NCBI RefSeq assembly: GCF_000971235.1
Contig: NZ_BBMB01000004.1
Coordinates: 184,036-248,035, forward strand
DNA from: Demequina subtropica
GTDB lineage: Bacteria; Actinomycetota; Actinomycetes; Actinomycetales; Demequinaceae
Direction of reading: 5' to 3'
DNA: 64,000 bases
The notes beneath the pieces are model-generated. The model saw nothing but the letters and a program-made list of their open reading frames with translations. It was not told where the DNA came from and did not search any database. Numbering within the stretch: position 1 is the first letter of the stretch; every line of letters starts with the position of its first letter. Positions 56,679 to 64,000 of this stretch are shown one piece after another. Both the position numbers and the translations under genes were made by a program.

Positions 56679-57815
56679 TCAGGAGACCGAGGCCACCGAC
56701 TGGAGCGCGATCTCGCGCTCCTCGTTGGTGGGCACCACCCAGATCTGGACCGGCGAGGCGTCGGTCGAGACGAGCGTCGCCTGCTTCTTGCGGCCGTCGT
56801 TGCGCTCGAGGTCCAGCTCGATGCCCAGGCCCGCGAGCCCACGCGTCGCGAGCTCGCGCACGCCGTGGTCGTTCTCGCCCACGCCCGCGGTGAAGACGAT
56901 CGCGTCGACGCGGCCCATCTCGGCGAGGTACTTGCCGATGTAGCCCTTGATGCGACGCCCGTACACCTCGAGGCCGAGCTGCGCCGCGGCGTCGCCCTGG
57001 TCCGCGGCAGTCCAGACATCGCGCATGTCGGAGTACCCGGTGAGGCCGAGCATGCCGGACTGGCGGTTGAGGAGGGCGTCGACCTCGTCGACGTCCATGC
57101 CCGCGGTGCGACCGAGGTGCATCACGACGGCCGGGTCGATGTCGCCCGAGCGCGTGCCCATGACGAGGCCCTCGAGCGGGGTGAGGCCCATCGAGGTGTC
57201 CACCGAGACACCACCCTGGACCGCGCACGCCGACGCGCCGTTGCCCAGGTGGAGCACGATGATGTTGACGTCCTTGGGGTCCTTGCCCATGAGCCGCGCG
57301 GTCTCGCGCGACACGTAGGCGTGCGACGTGCCATGGAAGCCGTAGCGGCGCACGCCGTGCTCCTCGGCCACACGGCGGTCGATCGCGTACGTGTACGCCG
57401 CCTCGGGCAGCGTCGCGTGGAACGCGGTGTCGAACACCACCACGTGCGGGATGTCGGGGAACGCGGCACGGGCGGCCGTGATGCCCGCGAGGTTCGCCGG
57501 GTTGTGCAGCGGCGCGAGCGTCGACAGCTTGGCGATGTGGTCCTCGACCTCGTCCGTGACGACGGTCGGGGCCGTGAACTCCGAGCCGCCCTGCACCACG
57601 CGGTGGCCCACGACGGTGAGCGTCGAGAGGTCGACGCCGGAGTCCGGCTGGGAGAGGTCGGCGATGATCTGGCGCACGCCCTCGTTGTGGTCGGTCACGC
57701 GCTCGACCAGGCCGGACGCGAGGGGCGCGTCCTGGGCGGTGTCCACCACCTGGTACTTGATCGAGCTGGAGCCGCAGTTGAGGACGAGGGCGATGCCCGT
57801 GTAGTTGACGCTCAC
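56679..57815 (-). CDS. ackA: Acetate kinase
   Basis: Converts acetyl-phosphate + ADP to acetate + ATP. 378 residues. LVLNCGSSSIKYQ, YGFHGTSHAYVSRET, VLHLGNGASACAVQ, MGTRSGDIDPAVVMHLG and FTAGVGENDHGVRE are all family motifs, in order. The GTG overlaps the pta stop (GTGA), so both are made together. With phosphoketolase it completes substrate-level ATP formation from pentose phosphates. Confidence 0.96.
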   Translation of the reverse strand: MSVNYTGIALVLNCGSSSIKYQVVDTAQDAPLASGLVERVTDHNEGVRQIIADLSQPDSGVDLSTLTVVGHRVVQGGSEFTAPTVVTDEVEDHIAKLSTLAPLHNPANLAGITAARAAFPDIPHVVVFDTAFHATLPEAAYTYAIDRRVAEEHGVRRYGFHGTSHAYVSRETARLMGKDPKDVNIIVLHLGNGASACAVQGGVSVDTSMGLTPLEGLVMGTRSGDIDPAVVMHLGRTAGMDVDEVDALLNRQSGMLGLTGYSDMRDVWTAADQGDAAAQLGLEVYGRRIKGYIGKYLAEMGRVDAIVFTAGVGENDHGVRELATRGLAGLGIELDLERNDGRKKQATLVSTDASPVQIWVVPTNEEREIALQSVASVS

Positions 57816-59890
57816 GCGTTGCCTTCCGAGGAGTCGAGGTTCTGAGCCTGGATCGCGGTGATCGCGACCGTGTTGACGATGTCCTGCACGAGCGCGCCGC
57901 GCGAGAGGTCGTTGACCGGCTTGCGCAGGCCCTGCAGGACGGGGCCGACGGCGACCGCTCCCGCGGAGCGCTGCACGGCCTTGTAGGTGTTGTTGCCGGT
58001 GTTGAGGTCCGGGAAGACCAGCACCGTCGCCTGACCCGCCACGGGCGAGTCGGGAGCCTTCGAGCGCGCGACGGAGGGCTCCACCGCCGCGTCGTACTGC
58101 ATCGGCCCGTCGACCAGGAGGTCGGGGCGGCGCTCCTTGACCAGGCGCGTCGCCTCCCGGACCTTGTCGACGTCCGACCCCGAGCCGGACTCGCCGGTCG
58201 AGTAGGACAGCATCGCGACCTTGGGCTCGACGCCGAACTGAGCGGCTGTGTCCGCCGAGGAGATCGCGATGTCCGCGAGCTGCTCCGCGGTCGGGTCGGG
58301 GTTGACGGCGCAGTCGCCGTAGACCAGCACGCGGTCCGCGAGGCACATGAAGAACACCGACGAGACCACGGACACGCCCGGGACCGTCTTGATGATCTGG
58401 AACGACGGGAGGATGGTGTGCGCGGTCGTGTGGGCGGCGCCCGAGACCATGCCGTCCGCGAGGCCCAGCTCGACCATCATCGTGCCGAAGTAGCTGACGT
58501 CCTGGACGCGGTCGCGCGCTGCCTCGAGCGTCGCGCCCTTGGCCTTGCGCATCTCGTAGTACTCGGCGGCGAACCGCTCGACGTACTCCGGGTCCTGCGG
58601 GGACAGGACGCGCGCGGCGTCGAGCTCGAGCCCCAGCTCCGCGGCGCGGGCGCGCACGGACTGCTCGTTGCCGAGGATGGTCAGGTCGACCACGTCACGG
58701 GTGAGCAGGGACGATGCGGCGCGCAGGATGCGGTCGTCGCCGCCCTCAGGGAGGACGATGTGCTGCTTGCGCGAGCGCGCACGGTCCAGCAGGTCGTACT
58801 CGAACATGAGCGGCGTGATGACGTCCGTGCGGGCGACGTCGAGCACCTCGCGGAGCTTGTCGGCGTCGACGCGCTGCTCGAACATCGCGAGCGCGGTGTC
58901 GACCTTGAGCTGGCTCTCGCGCGACAGGCGGCCCTTGGTGGCGGAGCAGCGGCGTGCCGTCTCGAACGTGTCGAGCTCGGTGCGGATCACCGGCAGCGGC
59001 GAGCCGAGGCCCTCGAGCAGGCGGCGGACCGCGGAGCGCGGCTCGAGCCCGCCGGTGAGGATGACACCCGACAGGGCGGGGAAGCCCTCCGCGCCGTGCG
59101 CCGCGAGGAGCGCGAGCACCGTGTCCGAGCGGTCGCCGGGGACCAGCACCACGGAGCCGTCCTCGAGGCGGTCGAGCAGGTTCGACGTGGTCATCGCGCC
59201 GACCATGATCCCGCGCGACTCGCGCGACAGGAGAGCCGGGTCGCCCGTGATGAGCTCGCCCTCGACGGCCTCGACCAGCTGGTTCATCGACGGCGCGATG
59301 AGCAGCGGGTCCTCGGGCAGCACTCCCAGGCGCAGCGCGTCGGGGAGGTTCGCGGCGATGGTCTCGGCGTCGGCCGGGTTGCAGCGGTTGACGAAGATCC
59401 CGGAGATGTGGGCGTGCGAGCCCACGAGCTCGAGGCGCGCCTGGTCGATGACCTGGGCGACCTCGGCCGGCGTGCGCTCGTTGCCGTGCACGACGAGCAC
59501 GACGGGGGCGCCGAGGTTCGCCGCGACGCGGCCGTTGAACTCGAGCTCGGCCGCCGCCGAGACGTCCGTGTAGTCGGTACCCACGATCACGACGGCGTCG
59601 CACTTGCGCTCGACCTCGTGATAGCGCGACACGATGGTCGCGAGGGCCTTCTCGGGGTCGGCGTGGACGTCCTCGTAGCGGACGCCGATCGCCTCCTCGT
59701 AGCTGAGGTCGATGCTGTCGTGTCCCAGAAGGAGCTGGAGGACGTAGTCGGATCCATCCGCGACGCGGGCGACCGGACGGAAGATTCCGACCCGTCCTAC
59801 CTGCTTCGCGAGGAGATTGGTGATGCCGAGCGCGATGGTGGACTTCCCCGTGTCGCCTTCGGCCGATGCGATGTAGATGCTTCGTGCCAC
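57812..59890 (-). CDS. pta: Phosphate acetyltransferase, long form
   Basis: Interconverts acetyl-phosphate and acetyl-CoA. 692 residues: an N-terminal BioD/P-loop-like domain (YIASAEGDTGKSTIALGITN), a DRTGG domain in the middle, and the C-terminal catalytic PTA_PTB domain (HIVLPEGGDDRILRAAS, DGMVSGAAHTTAHTILPSFQ, YSTGESGSGSDVDKV, LVFPDLNTGNNTYKAVQRSA). The GTG at 59890 gives the canonical N-terminus. First gene of the pta-ackA-xfp run on this strand. Confidence 0.96.
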   Translation of the reverse strand: MARSIYIASAEGDTGKSTIALGITNLLAKQVGRVGIFRPVARVADGSDYVLQLLLGHDSIDLSYEEAIGVRYEDVHADPEKALATIVSRYHEVERKCDAVVIVGTDYTDVSAAAELEFNGRVAANLGAPVVLVVHGNERTPAEVAQVIDQARLELVGSHAHISGIFVNRCNPADAETIAANLPDALRLGVLPEDPLLIAPSMNQLVEAVEGELITGDPALLSRESRGIMVGAMTTSNLLDRLEDGSVVLVPGDRSDTVLALLAAHGAEGFPALSGVILTGGLEPRSAVRRLLEGLGSPLPVIRTELDTFETARRCSATKGRLSRESQLKVDTALAMFEQRVDADKLREVLDVARTDVITPLMFEYDLLDRARSRKQHIVLPEGGDDRILRAASSLLTRDVVDLTILGNEQSVRARAAELGLELDAARVLSPQDPEYVERFAAEYYEMRKAKGATLEAARDRVQDVSYFGTMMVELGLADGMVSGAAHTTAHTILPSFQIIKTVPGVSVVSSVFFMCLADRVLVYGDCAVNPDPTAEQLADIAISSADTAAQFGVEPKVAMLSYSTGESGSGSDVDKVREATRLVKERRPDLLVDGPMQYDAAVEPSVARSKAPDSPVAGQATVLVFPDLNTGNNTYKAVQRSAGAVAVGPVLQGLRKPVNDLSRGALVQDIVNTVAITAIQAQNLDSSEGNA

Positions 59891-60082
59891 GCCCCTATGG
59901 TTCCACGGATGGCCGGGACCTTCGCGGCCAGAGGTCCCGGAGACGCCGTGACACCATGCCCCTCCGGCCGCTCGCGGGAGCGATCGCCCCCCTGGTTGCG
60001 TACGCTGGTCGTAGCGGTCCCGCTGAGGGGTTGGGCCGCGAGTCGCGCCACCGGCACGGCGGTGCGGCCGGAGGGAGGCGCG

Positions 60083-61252
60083 ATGGGACCGGGGGATCCC
60101 GAGGCTCAGGGCTCGCGCCTGCCTGCAGCGCTGTCGACCTTCTTCGAGCGCCGCGCGGGCGGTCTGAGCGGCGCGGAGGGCGCCGCGGCAGGCACCGTGC
60201 GCACCTTCGCGCTCGTGTCGATCGTCAGCACCGCGCTGTTCACGGTGCGCTACGTCATGGACGATGCGGTCGCGTCCGGACCGCTGCCGTGGCTCAACGG
60301 CGTCGAGATCGCGGCGTTCGTCGCGGTGCTCGTGCTCGTCGCCCGCGGTCGCCAGCTGCTGGCCGCGATCGTGTACCTCTCGGCGGCCACCGCGGGCATG
60401 CTGTACATGGCGGTCCTCATGGGCTGGGCCTCCGGCCATCACTTCTACCTCATCACCGCCTCCCAGCTGGTGTTCCTCATGTTCACCGAGCGCCAGCGCT
60501 CCTGGCGATGGACGTTCGCGGTGCTGTCAGCCGGCGCGTTCGTGTACGCGCAGCTCGCGACCGAGGGGATCGGGCCGTACGCGGACCGCGACCACATCGC
60601 CGACACGTTCGCGATCAACGCCGTGGGCACCGCGACGCTCATGTTCATCCTGTCCGTGGTCGCGCATCATCGCGCTCGCGCGGCCCGCGCCGAGGCGGAG
60701 AGGCTGGCGGCCCACGCCGAGTTCCTGGCCAACACGGACCCGCTCACGGGGCTCGCGAACCGGCGACCCGTGACGGCACGCCTCGAGGAGCTCGCCGCCG
60801 CGGAGGGGCACGCGTACTGCGTCGCGATCGCGGACCTCGACCGCTTCAAGGAGCTCAACGACCTTCACGGGCATGCGTGCGGCGACCGCGTGCTGGCCGA
60901 GCTGGGCGACCGCCTGCGCGGCCAGGTCCGCGTGACCGATGCGCTCGGCCGGTGGGGCGGCGAGGAGTTCATCGTGGTGCTCGCGGATTCCACGCTGGCC
61001 GACGCAGCCGTCATGATGGAGCGCATGAGAAGGATCGTGGGCGAGCGCCCGATCGTGTGCGGCGACCACGAGCACCAGGTGACGGTGTCGGTGGGCGTCG
61101 CCGATGGCGTGGCCGACCGCATGAGCCACCGCGTGGTCAAGCGGGCGGACGACGCGCTCTACGACGCCAAGCAGGCGGGCCGCGACTGCGTCCGCATGCG
61201 CCCGCTCGGCGAGCCCGGCTCGTCACGGACGTCGGCACGGCCCGCGAGGTGA
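60083..61252 (+). CDS. Membrane-bound GGDEF diguanylate cyclase
   Basis: Makes cyclic di-GMP from two GTP. 389 residues: about six membrane helices in the first 200 residues, then a GGDEF domain. FLANTDPLTGLANRRPVTAR opens it; the active-site loop is ALGRWGGEEFIVVLADST; VTVSVGVADG and KRADDALYDAKQAGRD close it. No RxxD inhibitory site is evident just before GGEEF. The ATG has GGAGGGAGG upstream. Its stop overlaps the SURF1 GTG. Confidence 0.93.
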   Translation: MGPGDPEAQGSRLPAALSTFFERRAGGLSGAEGAAAGTVRTFALVSIVSTALFTVRYVMDDAVASGPLPWLNGVEIAAFVAVLVLVARGRQLLAAIVYLSAATAGMLYMAVLMGWASGHHFYLITASQLVFLMFTERQRSWRWTFAVLSAGAFVYAQLATEGIGPYADRDHIADTFAINAVGTATLMFILSVVAHHRARAARAEAERLAAHAEFLANTDPLTGLANRRPVTARLEELAAAEGHAYCVAIADLDRFKELNDLHGHACGDRVLAELGDRLRGQVRVTDALGRWGGEEFIVVLADSTLADAAVMMERMRRIVGERPIVCGDHEHQVTVSVGVADGVADRMSHRVVKRADDALYDAKQAGRDCVRMRPLGEPGSSRTSARPAR

Positions 61253-62034
61253 CGCGGACCGACACCCGCGGCGCCATCCTCTGGGGCCGCGTGATCGCCG
61301 CCGTGCTCGTCGTGTCCCTCGCGGTCGGGGTGTGCGGCGCGCTCGGCTGGTGGCAGTGGACGCGGGCGTCGACCACCGGCCGCACGGTGCTCCCGGACCC
61401 CGCGGTCGCGCTCGCGGACGTGCTCGCGCCCGCGCAGGCCGCCGGCACCGCGATCGGTCGTCAGGTCACCGTGACGGGCACGTGGGCAGATGAGGATGCC
61501 GCCGTGGTCCCGGGCCGCGAGGTCGACGGCGTGGCCGCCGAGATGCTGGTGCGGGCGTTGACCGTGCCGGCCGCGGAGACCGGGACGGGCGAGGAGGCGA
61601 CCCTCGCGGTGGTGGTCGGGTGGCGCCCCGAGGGCGAGGTCGCCGGCCCGGACGATGCGTGGGGCACGGAGGTCGCGCTCGAGGGCTACCTCCGGGCGCC
61701 CGAGGCGTCGACCGCATCGTCCCTCCCGCAGGAGGAGCCCGCGGACGGGACGTTCTGGGCCTCCGCGATGGCCACCTCGGAGCTCGCGCAGGTGTGGCCC
61801 GCGCCGATGTACAGCGCGCTGCTGGTGTCCTACGACGGCTCCGCGTCGTGGACGGCGCTCGAGCCGCTGCCGCCCACCACCGAGATCAACTTCCGCTCCG
61901 CGGCGTACGCGATCGAGTGGTGGCTGTTCGGAGGCTTCGCGCTGTTCATCACGGCACGCTGGATACGCGACAATGGTCGCGCGCGCCCGGATACCCCGGA
62001 GGATGCGCATGCCACCGGAGAGGACCACGCGTGA
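61249..62034 (+). CDS. SURF1 family cytochrome-oxidase assembly protein
   Basis: A 261-residue protein with two membrane helices flanking an extracytoplasmic domain, the SURF1 layout: [20 protein letters not shown] with WWQWTRAS near the N-terminus and [20 protein letters not shown] at the C-terminus. Members assist heme insertion into cytochrome c oxidase. It overlaps both neighbours by GTGA. Two nonamer copies lie inside (61650, 61714). Confidence 0.88.
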   Translation: MTRTDTRGAILWGRVIAAVLVVSLAVGVCGALGWWQWTRASTTGRTVLPDPAVALADVLAPAQAAGTAIGRQVTVTGTWADEDAAVVPGREVDGVAAEMLVRALTVPAAETGTGEEATLAVVVGWRPEGEVAGPDDAWGTEVALEGYLRAPEASTASSLPQEEPADGTFWASAMATSELAQVWPAPMYSALLVSYDGSASWTALEPLPPTTEINFRSAAYAIEWWLFGGFALFITARWIRDNGRARPDTPEDAHATGEDHA

Positions 62035-62378
62035 GCGACGCTTCCAGCAAGATCCCCGGCGCCCTGGCCCGCTACCGCGTGATGGCCTTCGTCACCGGCA
62101 CGCTGCTCATCGTCGTCTTCCTCGGCATGCTGCGGTACCTGCCCGGCCTCGAGGACCTCAAGGAGACCCTGGACCCCGCGATGCTGGTGATCGCGCAGCT
62201 CCACGGCTTCGTCTACATGGTCTACCTGGTCACGGTCCTGCAGCTGTGGCTCCTCATGCGGTGGGATGTCCCGCGCGTGATCTACATGGCGGCGGGCGGA
62301 GTGGTCCCGCTGCTGTCGTTCTTCGCCGAGCGCCGCGTCCACGCGGAGGTGCTCGCCAGCCTGGAGGTCAAGAAGTGA
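62031..62378 (+). CDS. DUF3817 family membrane protein
   Basis: A 115-residue protein with three helices: [40 protein letters not shown] and [20 protein letters not shown]. These match DUF3817, common in actinobacteria immediately before guaA. Its function is unknown. Both ends overlap neighbours by GTGA. Confidence 0.88.
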   Translation: MSDASSKIPGALARYRVMAFVTGTLLIVVFLGMLRYLPGLEDLKETLDPAMLVIAQLHGFVYMVYLVTVLQLWLLMRWDVPRVIYMAAGGVVPLLSFFAERRVHAEVLASLEVKK

Positions 62379-63946
62379 CTGAGACCCAGCATCGTCCCGT
62401 CCTCGTCGTCGACTGCGGCGCGCAGTACGCGCAGCTCATCGCGCGCCGCGTGCGCGAGGCGAACGTGTACTCCGAGGTGGTCCCGCACAGCATGTCGGCG
62501 GCCGACATGCTCGCGAAGGACCCCGCCGCGGTGATCCTCTCGGGCGGGCCCTCGTCCGTGTACGAGGACGGCGCCCCGCAGATCGATCCCGCCCTGTTCG
62601 AGGCCGGCGTGCCCGTCATGGGCATCTGCTACGGCTTCCAGGCCATGGCGCAGGCCATGGGCGGCACGGTCGCCAAGACGGGCCTGCGCGAGTACGGCCG
62701 CACCCAGGCGTCCGTGGGCACCGCGGGCACCGCGCTCGCGGGCAGCCCGGCCGTCCAGGAGGTCTGGATGAGCCACGGCGACTCGGTGCAGTCCGCGCCC
62801 CCCGGCTTCGAGGTGCTCGCGACCACCGAGGGCGCGCCCGTCGCGGCCTTCGAGAACCTCGACAAGCGCATGTGCGGCGTGCAGTGGCACCCCGAGGTCA
62901 AGCACTCGCCGCTCGGCCAGCACGCGATCGAGAACTTCCTCTACAACGTGGCCGGGCTCCAGCCCGACTGGACGCCGTCGAACGTCATCGACGAGCAGGT
63001 CGCGCTCATCCGCGAGCAGGTCGGGGACAAGCGCGTCATCTGCGCGCTCTCGGGTGGCGTGGATTCCGCGGTGGCGGCGGCGCTTGTCCAGAAGGCCGTG
63101 GGCGACCAGCTCACGTGCATCCACGTCGACCACGGCCTCATGCGAGCCGGCGAGGTCGAGCAGATCGAGAAGGACTTCGTCGCCTCGACCGGCGTGCGCC
63201 TCATCATCCGCGATGAGAAGGAGCGCTTCCTGTCCGCGCTCGCCGGCGTGAGCGACCCCGAGACCAAGCGCAAGATCATCGGCCGCGAGTTCATCCGCGT
63301 GTTCGAGGACTCCGCGCGCCAGGTGGTCGAGGAGGCCGGCGCGCACGGCGAGGACGTCGAGTTCCTGGTCCAGGGCACGCTCTACCCCGACGTGGTCGAG
63401 TCCGGCGGCGGTGAGGGCGCGGCGAACATCAAGAGCCACCACAACGTGGGCGGCCTTCCCGACGACCTCCAGTTCTCGCTGGTGGAGCCGCTGCGCGCGC
63501 TGTTCAAGGACGAGGTCCGCGCGGTGGGCCGTGAGCTGGGCATCCCCGAGGAGATCGTGGGCCGCCAGCCGTTCCCGGGCCCCGGCCTGGGCATCCGCAT
63601 CATCGGCGAGGTGACGTGGGAGCGCCTCGAGATCCTGCGCCGTGCCGACGCGATCGCGCGCGAGGAGCTCACCAAGGCCGGCCTGGACCAGTCGATCTGG
63701 CAGTGCCCCGTGGTGCTGCTCGCGGACGTCCGTTCGGTGGGCGTGCAGGGCGACGGCCGCACCTACGGCCACCCCGTGGTGCTGCGCCCCGTGTCCTCCG
63801 AGGACGCCATGACTGCCGACTGGTCGCGCGTGCCCTACGAGGTCCTCGCGCACATCTCCAACCGCATCACCAACGAGGTGTCGGAGGTCAACCGCGTGGT
63901 GCTCGACGTCACGAGCAAGCCGCCGGGCACCATCGAGTGGGAGTGA
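62375..63946 (+). CDS. guaA: GMP synthase (glutamine-hydrolysing)
   Basis: Aminates XMP to GMP. 523 residues: an N-terminal class I amidotransferase (Cys in [15 protein letters not shown], His-Glu in QWHPEVKHS), an ATP-pyrophosphatase P-loop ([17 protein letters not shown]), and a C-terminal dimerisation domain ending [13 protein letters not shown] (KPPGTIEWE). The GTG overlaps the DUF3817 stop. It is last in the overlapping GGDEF-SURF1-DUF3817 run. Confidence 0.97.
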   Translation: MTETQHRPVLVVDCGAQYAQLIARRVREANVYSEVVPHSMSAADMLAKDPAAVILSGGPSSVYEDGAPQIDPALFEAGVPVMGICYGFQAMAQAMGGTVAKTGLREYGRTQASVGTAGTALAGSPAVQEVWMSHGDSVQSAPPGFEVLATTEGAPVAAFENLDKRMCGVQWHPEVKHSPLGQHAIENFLYNVAGLQPDWTPSNVIDEQVALIREQVGDKRVICALSGGVDSAVAAALVQKAVGDQLTCIHVDHGLMRAGEVEQIEKDFVASTGVRLIIRDEKERFLSALAGVSDPETKRKIIGREFIRVFEDSARQVVEEAGAHGEDVEFLVQGTLYPDVVESGGGEGAANIKSHHNVGGLPDDLQFSLVEPLRALFKDEVRAVGRELGIPEEIVGRQPFPGPGLGIRIIGEVTWERLEILRRADAIAREELTKAGLDQSIWQCPVVLLADVRSVGVQGDGRTYGHPVVLRPVSSEDAMTADWSRVPYEVLAHISNRITNEVSEVNRVVLDVTSKPPGTIEWE

Positions 63947-64000
63947 CCCGCTCGATCCTCGCGATCGGGGCCCGACGAGGTGCTCAGTGCTCGAATCTGC
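63947..64000. other. Start of the intergenic region after guaA, cut by the window end
   Basis: No gene or clear terminator. Words such as GTGCTCAGTGCTC near 63981 echo the arms of the palindrome at 23956-24097, which also begins shortly after a stop codon; the rest is outside the window. Confidence 0.3.

Noticed and set aside
59866..61248. Upstream extension of the SURF1 frame through the GGDEF gene
   Set aside because: The extension is an alternative frame of the diguanylate cyclase; SURF1 similarity starts at the overlapping GTG at 61249.

Overview
This is a roughly 70% G+C, gene-dense bacterial chromosome segment. The actinobacterial markers are a WhiB regulator, a deazaflavin (F420)-type nitroreductase, the GuaB3 family, DUF3054 and DUF3817 proteins, frequent GTG/TTG starts, and many genes whose -10 hexamer sits only 6-8 nt before the start codon. 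Gene order and the phosphoketolase/acetate module suggest Micrococcales, near Cellulomonas, Demequina or their relatives. That placement is inference; no database search was run.

Layout. 1-14823 is the ribosomal-protein super-cluster: end of rplP, rpmC, rpsQ, rplN-X-E, rpsN, rpsH, rplF-R, rpsE, rpmD, rplO, secY, adk, map, then three tandem LRV-repeat paralogs (7906-9607), then infA, rpmJ, rpsM, rpsK, rpoA, rplQ, truA and rplM-rpsI. rpsD is absent from the alpha operon. 14834-23940 carries envelope and tRNA-modification genes: glmM, a DedA protein, a methyltransferase, divergent coaA and glmS, then acpS-alr-tsaE-tsaB-rimI with mostly overlapping junctions. A 142-bp palindrome, a nitroreductase and a MazF-type toxin-antitoxin pair separate rimI from tsaD (25493). 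26530-34088 holds a GH3 lipoprotein, the argP/lysE pair, small regulators, CIRCE-controlled groES and whiB. 34531-41529 holds guaB, secreted and membrane proteins, gdhA, an exonuclease and guaB3. 41609-51843 is mixed: an ACT protein with a lactate/malate dehydrogenase, a copper-type membrane fusion, an ABC-F ATPase, oxidoreductases and a chemoreceptor. 52037-59890 holds an Ig-like secreted protein and the xfp-ackA-pta carbon module. 60083-63946 is a four-gene overlapping run: GGDEF, SURF1, DUF3817, guaA.

Working together. The first 15 kb supplies translation, secretion and RNA polymerase alpha. glmS and glmM together lead toward UDP-GlcNAc, and alr supplies D-alanine, for peptidoglycan. tsaB/D/E make t6A on tRNA. 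guaB and guaA convert IMP to GMP. Phosphoketolase makes acetyl-phosphate, which AckA and Pta turn into ATP plus acetate or into acetyl-CoA.

Beyond genes, three signals stand out. The nonamer GCATCGTCC/GGACGATGC occurs about 33 times where composition predicts about one. Large palindromes sit just 3' of genes, including two diverged 95-nt copies of identical architecture. Leaderless promoters are widespread. No rRNA, tRNA, insertion sequence, prophage or CRISPR array was recognised.
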